From Rothia aerolata (GTDB taxonomy: Bacteria; Actinomycetota; Actinomycetes; Actinomycetales; Micrococcaceae), in assembly GCF_014635585.1 (NCBI RefSeq), contig NZ_BMDC01000003.1, positions 62,001 through 126,000 on the forward strand: a DNA stretch of 64,000 nucleotides, in the 5' to 3' direction. Each line of letters starts with the position of its first letter. Within the stretch, counting starts at the first letter, position 1. This document shows positions 17,419 through 26,318 of the stretch, piece after piece. Below the pieces are notes generated by a model that ran no database searches, was not told the origin of the DNA, and saw only the letters and a program-made list of their open reading frames with translations. A program made the position numbers and the translations under genes.

Positions 17419-18462
17419 ATGAGTGAAAACCCCTATACCCCTTCATCGAACCCGCAGCAGCCCGGTTCAACTCCCGCAGGTGCTGATGGCACTTGGTCTT
17501 CTCCCTATAACACTGCTTACCCAGCACCGGGCCAGCCTGGTCAGATGCCCAACGGTAAGAAGCCCCGTAACGTGGTGGGCCTGGTTGCCTTAGGCCTGGG
17601 CGTTCTGGGCTTTATTCTAGCCTGCATTCCCGGCGTTATGATTCTGGGCTGGTTGCTATTGCTTGCGGCCCTGGTGGTCGGTATCGTGGGGCTTTTCCAG
17701 AAGAATAGGGAAAAGATTAGCTCAATTATTGCCATTGTGCTCTCGGTGGTTGGATCGATTGTCTCAGCCATTGTGCTTTTCGTTGTTGTCGTGAATTCAC
17801 TGGGCAGCTCTCCCGAACCCCAGCAGAGTTTTGAGGAGCGGGCCCCGCTTGTCGCCAGCCCGTCAGCCACTGCTAGCCGTGAATCTCTTGCTACTGAAGA
17901 GCGGACTACCCCGGCACCGGTGGCTGAAGCTCCCTCAAGCCGGGCGGCCACACCGGCTTCCAGTGAGCCGGCTGCATCGGCAAGCTCCGACGCCGCAGCA
18001 TCCTCAGCAGGTGTACCGCGCGAGTACACGAGCGCTCTTTCAAAGGCTAACGACTATCTCCGCATCATGGACTTCTCCTATGCGGGTCTCTATGACCAGC
18101 TCACCAGCGAGTATGGCGAAAAGTTCTCGCCTGAAGCAGCCCAGTACGCGGTTGATAACGTCAAGGCTGATTGGAATGAAGAAGCGCTGGGATCAGCCCA
18201 AAACTACATCGACATTATGCACTTCTCGAATGCCGGTCTCTACGAGCAGCTCACCAGTGAATTTGGTGAGCAGTTCACCCCTGAGCAGGCCCAGTATGCG
18301 GTAGACAACGTCAAGGCAGACTGGAACGAAGAGGCTCTCGAAGCTGCTCAGAGCTACCAGGAGATGGATATGAGTAGCGCTGCCATTTATGACCAGCTCA
18401 TTAGCGAATACGGTGAGCAGTTCACCCCTGAACAGGCTCAGTACGCTGTCGATCACCTCTAA
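17419..18462 (+). CDS. DUF4190-like membrane protein with three Ltp-type C-terminal repeats
   Basis: A 347-residue protein. Residues 1-45 are rich in Pro, Ser and Gly. Two membrane helices follow (about 52-88 and 96-120, VVGLVALGLGVLGFILACIP and IIAIVLSVVGSIVSAIVLF), as in DUF4190 proteins. A Ser/Ala/Pro stalk spans about 135-200. The C-terminus has three repeats of about 48 residues with the Lipoprotein_Ltp pattern (GLYDQLTSEYGEKFSPEAAQ, then YAVDNVKADWNEEAL). Ltp repeats were first studied in a phage protein that blocks superinfecting phage DNA entry, and occur in many Gram-positive surface proteins. A role in envelope function or exclusion is inferred only. Confidence 0.8.
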   Translation: MSENPYTPSSNPQQPGSTPAGADGTWSSPYNTAYPAPGQPGQMPNGKKPRNVVGLVALGLGVLGFILACIPGVMILGWLLLLAALVVGIVGLFQKNREKISSIIAIVLSVVGSIVSAIVLFVVVVNSLGSSPEPQQSFEERAPLVASPSATASRESLATEERTTPAPVAEAPSSRAATPASSEPAASASSDAAASSAGVPREYTSALSKANDYLRIMDFSYAGLYDQLTSEYGEKFSPEAAQYAVDNVKADWNEEALGSAQNYIDIMHFSNAGLYEQLTSEFGEQFTPEQAQYAVDNVKADWNEEALEAAQSYQEMDMSSAAIYDQLISEYGEQFTPEQAQYAVDHL

Positions 18463-18490
18463 GCGGGCGGGCTCGGGCTGGTGGGGAAGC

Positions 18491-18496
18491 TAAACT
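18491..18496 (+). promoter_or_regulatory. -10 box, leaderless start
   Basis: TAAACT lies six bases before the ATG at 18503. Confidence 0.45.
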
Positions 18497-18502
18497 GAAC
18501 CT

Positions 18503-19627
18503 ATGTTTTCACGTTTTCGTTCGGCACCTGCCGGCGGGCAGGCCCAAGAACCCACCCAGCCTGAGCCGCCCATCTACCTGATTTCTATGGCGGGCTTTCC
18601 CAACTTTGGTGATGAACTTATTGCCGCCCGCTGGCTACGCTTTCTGGCCGAGCACAAGCCTGACACCGAGGTCTGGCTGGACGTGCGGGAGCCAGGCACG
18701 GCGTCGTCCTTACTCAAGGGCCTTCACCCCAAGCTGCACGTGACGAACACGGTTTTCCGCGCTATCCACGAGTACCTGCACTTTGGCAACCGCACCCCGG
18801 CTCAGCTGGTGCGCGATTTGGGCTCGCCCAAGTTCGACGTGGGCCTGCTTGAGCTGCGCGAGGCGGGCGTGATCCACCTGCTGGGCGGCGGCTTCGTGAA
18901 CTCCGTGTGGCAGGAAAACAAGCTGATCGTTGACGCCATGCGGGCAGCCCGCGAGATTTCCGGCGCGCGGCTGATTGCAACCGGCCAGGGGCTGATGCCG
19001 CGAATTGATGAGAATTTTGAGAGCTTCGAGCACGTGAGTGTGCGCGATAACCCCAGCGCGCTCGAGCTGGGAATTGAGAGGGGCTGGGACGACGCCTACC
19101 TGCTGCCGTCTGCTCCGCAGCCGGGTACTTTTGACCCGCAGACCGCCGAGCTCTACCTCTGTATTCAGAACGATGCGCTGGACGACGGCGCCCACGAGAA
19201 CCTGGTTGCCTTCGCCCGGCGCCAGGTGGAGTACTGGGGAATTCCGCGGGAGAGAACCTTCTATGTGGAGGCAATTCCCGGCGACGATTTTGCCGGCTAC
19301 GATGCGCTACGGGATCTGGTGGGCGAGTTCCTGCCCTTTGCCCACTTCTGGCGGTCTGGCTTTGAATTTAGCTCTAACCAGGTGTGGGTGACCACCCGTT
19401 TTCATCACCACCTGGTGGGTGCCCTGCATGGGGCGCGGGGCATTGCGCTGAGCGGTAAAGCGGGCTACTACGATGTCAAGCACGGCTCCCTGGCAGATTC
19501 CGGTACCGGCTGGATTCTGCCGGAGAATTTTGAGCGCCTCTACGATATGTCTGAGCTCCAGGCGCCGCAGAGCTTTGCCCCGCAGGTGCGCGCTAAGTAT
19601 GCGGAGGCGGAAAGAATCTACGCTTAG
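18503..19627 (+). CDS. Polysaccharide pyruvyl transferase family protein
   Basis: A 374-residue protein with the pyruvyl-transferase fold: YLISMAGFPNFGDELIAARWL at the start (the GDE motif), VIHLLGGGFVNSVW near residue 120, IATGQGLMP near 160, and the late FHHHLVGALHGARGIALS. Members add a pyruvate ketal to sugars of cell-surface polymers. No glycosyltransferase genes are adjacent, so the acceptor is unknown. The gene starts at ATG 18503 behind a probable leaderless promoter and is convergent with a DUF4870 protein. Confidence 0.8.
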   Translation: MFSRFRSAPAGGQAQEPTQPEPPIYLISMAGFPNFGDELIAARWLRFLAEHKPDTEVWLDVREPGTASSLLKGLHPKLHVTNTVFRAIHEYLHFGNRTPAQLVRDLGSPKFDVGLLELREAGVIHLLGGGFVNSVWQENKLIVDAMRAAREISGARLIATGQGLMPRIDENFESFEHVSVRDNPSALELGIERGWDDAYLLPSAPQPGTFDPQTAELYLCIQNDALDDGAHENLVAFARRQVEYWGIPRERTFYVEAIPGDDFAGYDALRDLVGEFLPFAHFWRSGFEFSSNQVWVTTRFHHHLVGALHGARGIALSGKAGYYDVKHGSLADSGTGWILPENFERLYDMSELQAPQSFAPQVRAKYAEAERIYA

Positions 19628-19638
19628 GTCCTGCGGGG

Positions 19639-20094
19639 CTAGTCTTTCAGCACCTTAATCTGCAGGGGGTAGTGATAGACCTCGCCGTTGTTGCTCTTGA
19701 CCGCACCAATAATGTGAAAAACAAAAACACAGACCGTGGTGGCCAGCCAGACCAGGCCAGAGATGGGTAGCGCCAGGCCAAAGGTAACGAGGGCAAGCAA
19801 ACCGGCGGCGATGTTGATAACCCACATGGTCAGATTAAAGTTGAAGGCCCTGGCCGAATTAGCGGTAACAAAAGCGTAGTTGGGCTTTGACCGGTAGATG
19901 AACCAGAAAATCAGCGGCCCCACAAAGCTCAGGGTGCTGGCGGTCAGCAGGTAGAGAACCAGCGACGAGAGGTGGGAGAGAACAGAGATAGTCTTGGCAT
20001 CTGCGGGAATCTGGTTTCCGTAGGCATCAAAGCTAACCTGCGGGGGCTGCTGAAAGCCGCCGGGAGGGTAGCCAAAGTTGTTCTGCTGAGTCAT
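19639..20094 (-). CDS. DUF4870 domain membrane protein
   Basis: A 151-residue protein with a Gln/Pro/Gly-rich N-terminus ([20 protein letters not shown]) followed by the DUF4870 pattern: [14 protein letters not shown], a hydrophobic helix, [20 protein letters not shown], a second helix, and a third near 115-135. It probably has three membrane helices. Function in the family is unknown. It is convergent with the pyruvyl-transferase gene and divergent from nadE, with 72 bases between the starts. Confidence 0.85.
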   Translation of the reverse strand: MTQQNNFGYPPGGFQQPPQVSFDAYGNQIPADAKTISVLSHLSSLVLYLLTASTLSFVGPLIFWFIYRSKPNYAFVTANSARAFNFNLTMWVINIAAGLLALVTFGLALPISGLVWLATTVCVFVFHIIGAVKSNNGEVYHYPLQIKVLKD

Positions 20095-20153
20095 AGTTCA
20101 TCTTCCTCCGTAGAGATTGAAACACTTTATAACAGCTTAGGGCCTAGCCCGGG

Positions 20154-20159
20154 TAGACT
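20154..20159 (+). promoter_or_regulatory. -10 box, leaderless nadE
   Basis: TAGACT lies seven bases before the ATG at 20167, with no ribosome-binding site. This supports the shorter NadE start. Confidence 0.5.
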
Positions 20160-20166
20160 TAACCCC

Positions 20167-20991
20167 ATGCGTGAACTACAGGCAAAAATCATTGAAGAAA
20201 TGGGCGTTAAGCCGAAGATCGACCCTGCCGGGCAGGTGCGTAAGCGCGTGCAGTTTCTGGTGGACTACCTCAAGGCAAGCGGTGCCAAGGGCTTTGTTCT
20301 GGGAATCAGCGGTGGCGTAGATTCAACCCTGGCGGGGCGCCTGTGCCAGTTGGCCGTTGAGGAGCTGGCGATGGAGGGCATTGACGCCGACTTCATCGCG
20401 GTGCGTCTGCCCTATAAGGTGCAGCAGGATGAGGACGACGCCCAGGCGGCGCTGAAGTTCATCATGCCCAAGACTACGGTCACCTTCAATGTCGGTGCTG
20501 CGGTAGACGGTTTCGAGTCGGCTTTCCAGGAGGCTACCGGCCGTGAGATTGCAGATTTCAACAAGGGCAACGTGAAGGCGCGCGCCCGCATGATTGCCCA
20601 GTATGCCCTGGCAGGGGAGAAGAACCTGCTGGTGGTGGGCACCGACCACGCTGCCGAGTCTATTACCGGCTTCTTCACCAAGTTTGGCGACGGCGGCGCC
20701 GATGTTCTACCCCTTGCCGGCCTGAACAAGCGCCAGAACCGGGAGCTGCTGAAGGTGCTGGGAGCAGAGACCAAGCTCTGGGAGAAGGTGCCCACTGCTG
20801 ACCTGCTCGACGGCAAGCCCGGCCGCACCGATGAGGAAGAGCTGGGGCTGACCTACGACCAGATTGACGACTACCTTGAGGGTAAGGAAATCCCTGAAGA
20901 GGCCGCCGAGAATCTTGAGCAGAAGTACCTGCGATCCCGCCATAAGCGTGCCCTGCCCGTGACCATCTTCGATGACTGGTTCAAGAGCTAG
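20167..20991 (+). CDS. nadE: Ammonia-dependent NAD synthetase
   Basis: Amidates nicotinate adenine dinucleotide to NAD using ammonia and ATP. The 274-residue protein has the length of the short NadE class, with no glutaminase domain. The PP-loop [10 protein letters not shown] is at residues 48-57, and the later [20 protein letters not shown] and [12 protein letters not shown] are typical. Start ATG 20167 is chosen because homology begins at MRELQAKII and a -10 box is correctly placed. A small alarmone synthetase gene starts three bases after the stop, so the two are almost certainly co-transcribed. Confidence 0.95.
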   Translation: MRELQAKIIEEMGVKPKIDPAGQVRKRVQFLVDYLKASGAKGFVLGISGGVDSTLAGRLCQLAVEELAMEGIDADFIAVRLPYKVQQDEDDAQAALKFIMPKTTVTFNVGAAVDGFESAFQEATGREIADFNKGNVKARARMIAQYALAGEKNLLVVGTDHAAESITGFFTKFGDGGADVLPLAGLNKRQNRELLKVLGAETKLWEKVPTADLLDGKPGRTDEEELGLTYDQIDDYLEGKEIPEEAAENLEQKYLRSRHKRALPVTIFDDWFKS

Positions 20992-20993
20992 GC

Positions 20994-21761
20994 ATGGAGT
21001 TTAACAGGGAATCGGCCGCTGAGTTTGAAGAGAAAGTTCTACCCGCGCTGGAATCCATGCGCGAGTTTGGCCGCGACTTTTCACGCATGCTCATGGAGTA
21101 CCAGTTTGCCATTGACGAGATTCTGACCAAGGTCAATATTCTTCGGCAGGAGTTTCTGCACGATTACCGCTACAACCCGATTGAGCACGTGACCTCGCGG
21201 GTCAAGGCACCCGAATCGCTGGCGAAGAAGCTGGTGCGCAAAGGTGTTCCGCTGGATTCTGCCTCGGTGGCGGAGAATATCTTTGACGTTGCCGGCGTGC
21301 GGATTACCTGTTCTTTCATTGGCGATACCTACCGCGTGATGAAAGCTCTGACGGATCAAGACGACGTTGAGGTTGTGGAGGTCAAAGACTATATAGCCAA
21401 CCCCAAGCCCAACGGCTACAAGTCTTTGCACGTGATTGTCAAGATTCCGGTTTTTCTTTCAACCGGGCCCAAGAAGATTCCGGTGGAGCTCCAGTTCCGC
21501 ACCATTGCTATGGATTTTTGGGCGGCGCTGGAGCACAAGATTTTCTATAAGTACGACCGCGATGTGCCCGAGCACCTGGTGGCGGAGCTGACTGAAACCG
21601 CCGTCATCGCAGACCAGCTAGACCGCAAGATGGAGACACTGCACGACTCGGTGCACGGGGCCAACGGTATTAAGGACGTCGCGGCGCAGAGCGTCGAGTC
21701 TGGGTCAGTGATTCTGCAGCAGCTTCTTGAGCTGGCGGAGAAAGATGGGATTCATAAGTAA
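20994..21761 (+). CDS. Small alarmone synthetase, RelA/SpoT synthetase domain only
   Basis: A 255-residue protein of the RelQ/RelP-like group that makes (p)ppGpp. Only the synthetase domain is present, with no HD hydrolase or TGS/ACT regions. Visible: IEHVTSRVKAPESLAKKL near residue 63, IFDVAGVRITCSF near 95, the substrate loop NPKPNGYKSLHVIV near 137-150, and VELQFRTIAMDFWAALEHKI near 165-185. The start ATG is three bases after the nadE stop. Hairpin A3 follows 11 bases after its stop and may end the operon. Confidence 0.9.
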   Translation: MEFNRESAAEFEEKVLPALESMREFGRDFSRMLMEYQFAIDEILTKVNILRQEFLHDYRYNPIEHVTSRVKAPESLAKKLVRKGVPLDSASVAENIFDVAGVRITCSFIGDTYRVMKALTDQDDVEVVEVKDYIANPKPNGYKSLHVIVKIPVFLSTGPKKIPVELQFRTIAMDFWAALEHKIFYKYDRDVPEHLVAELTETAVIADQLDRKMETLHDSVHGANGIKDVAAQSVESGSVILQQLLELAEKDGIHK

Positions 21762-21771
21762 CCACAGCGAA

Positions 21772-21842
21772 CAGTCTGAGGGCGCCGGGCAACTGGCATC
21801 GGGGCTGGCGTTTAAGGGAGGTTGCCCGGCGCCCTCAGACTG
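21772..21842. repeat. Conserved-loop hairpin, copy A3
   Basis: Perfect 22-bp stem (21772-21793 and 21821-21842, CAGTCTGAGGGCGCCGGGCA...) around the family loop at 21794-21820, identical to copies A2 and A5. It lies between the alarmone synthetase stop and the ugp operon. Confidence 0.9.
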
Positions 21843-21932
21843 GAAGCCCAGACGTACCTTTAGCCTCTTCTACATTTTTACGTAAATCACAGATAACCAT
21901 TCTTTAACCTTTGCGGTGAATCATAGTGGCTT

Positions 21933-22877
21933 GTGAAATCTATAAGCAGCGTACCGGGGCTAGAGAATGCTCACCCCGCCCACGAACCACCGCAGCGAAA
22001 AGAGAAGAAAGACTTTAAAAGTCTTCTTTTAGCGGCTGTTCTTGTTGTGCCCAATGTGGTTTTGCTGATTGTTTTTACCTATCGGCCCCTTATCGACAAC
22101 ATTAGGCTCTCTTTCTACAACTGGAACATATCCTCAACCCGCCCTGCCACTTTTGTGGGTCTTCAGAACTATATTGAGTGGGCTAGCAACCCGGTGAGCT
22201 GGCAGATTGTCTGGCAGACCATCATTTTTACGGTGGTTGCTGTATTTGGGTCTATGGTGATTGGGCTTGCCCTGGCCCTGCTTCTTGACCGAAAACTCAA
22301 AGGGCGCAACTTTGTGCGGTCCCTGATTTTTGCCCCCTATGTTATTTCGGGCGCTGCTATTGGCGTTGCCTTTCAGTTTGTTTTTGACCCCGGCTACGGC
22401 CTGATTCAGGATTTGCTGGGCCGGGTGGGCATGGACTCCCCGGATTTTTACTCCAGCCCCGGCTGGGCGCTGTTCATGGTGACCGCCACCTACGTGTGGA
22501 AGAACCTGGGCTACACCTTCGTAATTTATCTGGCAGCCTTACAGGGGCTGAGGAAAGATCTCGATGAAGCGGCAGAGATTGACCGCACTCCGCGGGCGCG
22601 TAAGTTCTTTAGGGTAACCCTGCCGCAGCTGCGCCCCACCACTTTCTTCCTCTCGATTACGGTGCTGTTGAACTCGCTACAGGTCTTCGACATTATCAAC
22701 GTGATGACGGCGGGAGGCCCCCTGGGAACCTCCACCACCACCCTGGTTTTCCAGGTTTACCAGGAGACCTTTGTTAACTCGCGGGCAGGCTACGGTGCGG
22801 CGGTGGCCACCATCATGTTCCTGGCTGTTTTGGTGATTACCGTGGTGCAGGTGCGTATGCAGGATAAGGAAAACTAA
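21933..22877 (+). CDS. ugpA: ABC importer permease, UgpA type
   Basis: A 314-residue inner-membrane permease of the MalF/UgpA group with six membrane helices. The EAA loop that contacts the ATPase is visible at about residues 205-230 (DLDEAAEIDRTPRARKFFRVTLPQL). The start is GTG at 21933; no ribosome-binding site is obvious. Its stop overlaps the next start by one base. With the UgpB-like binding protein downstream it probably imports glycerol-3-phosphate or a related polyol or sugar substrate. Confidence 0.85.
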   Translation: MKSISSVPGLENAHPAHEPPQRKEKKDFKSLLLAAVLVVPNVVLLIVFTYRPLIDNIRLSFYNWNISSTRPATFVGLQNYIEWASNPVSWQIVWQTIIFTVVAVFGSMVIGLALALLLDRKLKGRNFVRSLIFAPYVISGAAIGVAFQFVFDPGYGLIQDLLGRVGMDSPDFYSSPGWALFMVTATYVWKNLGYTFVIYLAALQGLRKDLDEAAEIDRTPRARKFFRVTLPQLRPTTFFLSITVLLNSLQVFDIINVMTAGGPLGTSTTTLVFQVYQETFVNSRAGYGAAVATIMFLAVLVITVVQVRMQDKEN

Positions 22878-23809
22878 TGGCTTTTGATTATCAGGTTCCC
22901 GCTGTTCCCGCAGAAAATGGACTTTCAGAGCCCACCCAGCAGGCGAAGGAGGCGGAGGTTCCCCAGCGATCTGGAACTGCTCCTGCTGAGAACCGTCGCT
23001 CAAAGATCTGGGGTTATCTGGGGCTGGCGCTCGCCACGCTCATTGTTGCCCTTCCGCTCTATTTTGTGCTGATGACCAGCTTTAAAACCCACGGGGATAT
23101 TTACTCAAATCCGGTGAGCTGGATTCCGTCTCCTTTTGCCCCGGAGAACTACTCTTATGTGTGGAACACCCTCAACTTCGACCGCTACTTTTTGAACTCG
23201 GTGATTATCACCGTTTCCCTGGTGATTATTGAGGTAAGTTTTGGGGTGCTTTCTGCCTACGCTTTTGCCTTTATTCGCTTCCCGGGCTCAAGTCTGCTTT
23301 TCTTCCTGGTGATCGGAACCCTGATGGTCCCCAACGAAATTACCATCATCTCAAACTACGCCCTGGTGGCGCAGCTGGGCTGGCGCAATACCTTTACCGG
23401 CATCATCGTTCCGCTGGCGGGAGTGGCCTTTGGAACCTTCCTCATGCGCAACCACTTCCGCTCCCTGCCCAAAGAAATCTTTGAAGCAGCGACCATGGAC
23501 GGCGCGGGCTTCTTCCGCACCCTCTTCAAGGTGGTGCTGCCCATGAGCTGGCCGACCCTCATGGCGTTCGTCCTCATCACCGCAGTCACCGAGTGGAACC
23601 AGTACCTCTGGCCCTTCCTGGTCTCCGACACCGAGAAGGTTGCCCCGCTTCAGATCGGTCTGACCCAGCTGCAGGACGTCGAGGGGCTGACCAACTGGGG
23701 CCCGGTGATGGCGGGAACCATCCTGACCACCATTCCCATGATTGTTCTCTTCTTGCTTCTTCAGAAATCCATGATTAAGGGCCTGACCGCCGGCGCGGTT
23801 AAGGGCTAA
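22877..23809 (+). CDS. ugpE: ABC importer permease, UgpE type
   Basis: A 310-residue permease, the MalG/UgpE-type partner of the preceding gene. Residues 1-45 form a hydrophilic cytoplasmic extension. Six membrane helices follow, with an EAA motif EIFEAATMDGAGFFRTLFKVVLPM at about residues 198-221. The ATG overlaps the preceding TAA, so the two permeases are translationally coupled in a fixed ratio. Confidence 0.85.
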   Translation: MAFDYQVPAVPAENGLSEPTQQAKEAEVPQRSGTAPAENRRSKIWGYLGLALATLIVALPLYFVLMTSFKTHGDIYSNPVSWIPSPFAPENYSYVWNTLNFDRYFLNSVIITVSLVIIEVSFGVLSAYAFAFIRFPGSSLLFFLVIGTLMVPNEITIISNYALVAQLGWRNTFTGIIVPLAGVAFGTFLMRNHFRSLPKEIFEAATMDGAGFFRTLFKVVLPMSWPTLMAFVLITAVTEWNQYLWPFLVSDTEKVAPLQIGLTQLQDVEGLTNWGPVMAGTILTTIPMIVLFLLLQKSMIKGLTAGAVKG

Positions 23810-23841
23810 ATCCTCAACTCAACAACACTAAGGAACATCGC

Positions 23842-25137
23842 ATGATTATCTCTCGTCGTTCGGTATTTACCCTTGCGGGCCTGGGCATTGCAACCGCCGG
23901 CCTCTCTGCCTGCGCGGGCACCGGTGGCAGCGCCAGCCAGCAGCAGGAGGGCTCGGGCACCCTGCAGTTTTGGTCTAACCACCCCGGATCTTCCCGCGAC
24001 CTTGAGCAGAAGCTCATTGACGCCTGGAACGAGGCCAACCCCGATACCCCTGCCGAGCTGATTGACGGCGGCGCTGACTACGAGGAACTGGGCCAGAAGT
24101 TTAACGCGGCGCTGGCAGGCGGGGATCTACCCGATGTCATTGTTGCCTCAGACGTTACCTGGTTCAACTTTGCCTTCACCGAGGCAACCACCCCGCTGGA
24201 TGACCTCTGGGCGGAGAACGATATTGATACTTCCACCTACGTTGAGACCCTGTTAGAGGACTACAACTTCGAGGGCAAGCACTACGGTGTGCCCTACTCC
24301 CGCTCTACTCCGCTGATGTACTGGTACACCGCTGACCTTGAGAAGGCCTGCCTGCCCACCGACCGCGGCCCGCAGACCTGGCAGGAATTTGCCGAGGAGT
24401 GGGGACCCAAGCTCAAGGAGGCGACCGGCAAGCCTGCCCTGGTGGTGGCCGACGGTTCAAACTATCTTGACTGGTATTTCCAGGGAGCTTTCTGGACTTT
24501 CGGCGGAGCCTACTCCGATGAGTGGGATCTCAAGTTTACTGACCCCAAGACCGTTGAGGCGGGTAAATTCCTGCAGAAGATGGTTCAAGACGGTCTGGTG
24601 TCTGTGGTCAAGGATTCCGCCAACGACTTCGGTATTGGTAACGCCAGCGGCCTGCTGGAATCCACCGGTTCTTTGGGCGGTCTGAAGGAGTCAGCCCAGG
24701 GCGATTTCATCACCACCTACCTGCCCGGCCCCAAGCCCGGCACCACTACCGGCGGTGCCGGTCTGGCTATTCCCGCCGGTATCTCAGACGAGCGTAAGGC
24801 GGTGGCGGTCAAGTTCATTGACTTTATGACCAACACCGAAAACACCATTACCTTTACCCAGGAAACCGGCTACATGCCGGTGCGTAGCGACGCCGCTGAT
24901 GTTCCTGAGCAGGCTAAGTACATGGAGGAAAACCCCAACGCTGAGACCGCGATTCGCCAGCTTGAGGAGAACACCAAGCCCCAGGACTTTGCGCGCGTCT
25001 TCGTCAACGGTGGCGGCCAGGCAATCGGCGGTGCCCTCGATAAGATCGTTGCCGGCCAGGACGTCGAAGAGGTTTTCTCAGCCCTTCAGGATGAGCTACA
25101 GGCAACCATCGACCGCGACATCAAGCCCAATCTCTAA
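23842..25137 (+). CDS. ugpB: Extracellular solute-binding lipoprotein, UgpB type
   Basis: A 431-residue binding protein. The N-terminus has RR followed by a hydrophobic stretch and the lipobox LSAC (Cys24), so it is exported and lipid-anchored. The mature protein shows the cluster B fold: GTLQFWSNHPGSSRDLEQKL, then DLPDVIVASDVTWF, and late ITFTQETGYMPVRSDA, the last typical of UgpB. It starts 32 bases after ugpE. The likely ligand is glycerol-3-phosphate or glycerophosphodiesters, but sugars are possible. Confidence 0.85.
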   Translation: MIISRRSVFTLAGLGIATAGLSACAGTGGSASQQQEGSGTLQFWSNHPGSSRDLEQKLIDAWNEANPDTPAELIDGGADYEELGQKFNAALAGGDLPDVIVASDVTWFNFAFTEATTPLDDLWAENDIDTSTYVETLLEDYNFEGKHYGVPYSRSTPLMYWYTADLEKACLPTDRGPQTWQEFAEEWGPKLKEATGKPALVVADGSNYLDWYFQGAFWTFGGAYSDEWDLKFTDPKTVEAGKFLQKMVQDGLVSVVKDSANDFGIGNASGLLESTGSLGGLKESAQGDFITTYLPGPKPGTTTGGAGLAIPAGISDERKAVAVKFIDFMTNTENTITFTQETGYMPVRSDAADVPEQAKYMEENPNAETAIRQLEENTKPQDFARVFVNGGGQAIGGALDKIVAGQDVEEVFSALQDELQATIDRDIKPNL

Positions 25138-25172
25138 GAAACTGAGGTAAGCGCCTCGAGCGAAAGAATCAC

Positions 25173-26297
25173 ATGGTTGAAGTATCACTACAGCACATCT
25201 CCCGCTATTACGATTCGGGCAAGCGCCCGGCGGTCAACCGGGTCAACATCGATGTTCGGGACGGTGAGTTTATTACCCTGGTGGGCCCCTCGGGCTCGGG
25301 TAAGTCTACCTGCCTGCGCATGATTGCCGGGCTTGAGCCGGTTAATGAGGGAACGGTCATGATTGACGGCGTGGACGTTACCGAGGTCAAGCCCCGCGAC
25401 CGAGACGTGGCGATGGTCTTTCAGTCCTACGCCCTCTACCCCAACATGACCGCCCGGCAGAACATGGCCTTTGCCCTGGAGAATTCGGGTATGAAAAAGC
25501 CCGAGATCAACCAGCGGGTAGAGGAGGCTGCTGCCATGCTGGAGCTGACCGACCTGCTCGATAAGAAGCCCTCGCAGATGTCTGGCGGCCAGCGCCAGCG
25601 CGTTTCCATGGGGCGCGCGATTGTGCGCAACCCCAAGGTCTTTCTCATGGACGAGCCGCTCTCTAACCTCGATGCCCGCCTGCGCGTTTCCACCCGCGCC
25701 CAGATTGCTGATTTGCAGCGCAAACTCGGTGTCACCACCGTCTACGTGACCCACGATCAGACCGAGGCGATGACCATGGGCGACCGCGTGGCTGTGCTCA
25801 AGGACGGCGTGCTCCAGCAGGTAGACGAGCCCATGCACCTCTACCGCTACCCCGGTAATACCTTCGTGGCGGGCTTTATCGGCTCGCCCTCGATGAACCT
25901 GTTTGACGGCGGTGAGGTGCAGGATTCCCGGGTGGTGCTGGGCGATCTGTGCACGGTGGAGATGAAGCCGGAACTGGTTGACCGCACCCGCCACCCGGCG
26001 GTGGTTGTCGGGGTGCGGCCCGAGGACTGGAAGATTAGGGTGCCCGGTGAAGACAGCGAGGTGCAGGGAATTCCCGGCCAGGTGGTTCATATCGAGCACC
26101 TGGGAGCTGAGGCCTTCGCCTACCTCAAGCTCAACCGGGGCGTGGGCGTTACCCCGCGGGCGGAGCGGGTGGCGGTTCGCCTCAACCAGCTGGCCGAGAT
26201 GAAGAACATCGAGGTGGGCGATACCCTGCGTATTACCCCCACCCGCTGTAGCTTCTTTGACCGGGAGACCGAGATTAACCTGGAGTACCTGGCCTAG
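25173..26297 (+). CDS. ugpC: ABC importer ATPase, UgpC/MalK type
   Basis: A 374-residue ATPase. Walker A GPSGSGKST is at residues 38-46, the signature MSGGQRQRVSMGRA near 135, and Walker B VFLMDEPLSNLDAR near 154, followed by the switch His in VTHDQTEAM. The C-terminal third is the TOBE/OB regulatory domain found in MalK and UgpC. It is the last gene of the ugpAEBC cluster and is convergent with the next operon, 21 bases away. Such ATPases often serve several importers. Confidence 0.9.
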   Translation: MVEVSLQHISRYYDSGKRPAVNRVNIDVRDGEFITLVGPSGSGKSTCLRMIAGLEPVNEGTVMIDGVDVTEVKPRDRDVAMVFQSYALYPNMTARQNMAFALENSGMKKPEINQRVEEAAAMLELTDLLDKKPSQMSGGQRQRVSMGRAIVRNPKVFLMDEPLSNLDARLRVSTRAQIADLQRKLGVTTVYVTHDQTEAMTMGDRVAVLKDGVLQQVDEPMHLYRYPGNTFVAGFIGSPSMNLFDGGEVQDSRVVLGDLCTVEMKPELVDRTRHPAVVVGVRPEDWKIRVPGEDSEVQGIPGQVVHIEHLGAEAFAYLKLNRGVGVTPRAERVAVRLNQLAEMKNIEVGDTLRITPTRCSFFDRETEINLEYLA

Positions 26298-26318
26298 GTT
26301 GCCTGCCCGCTGGACTGG

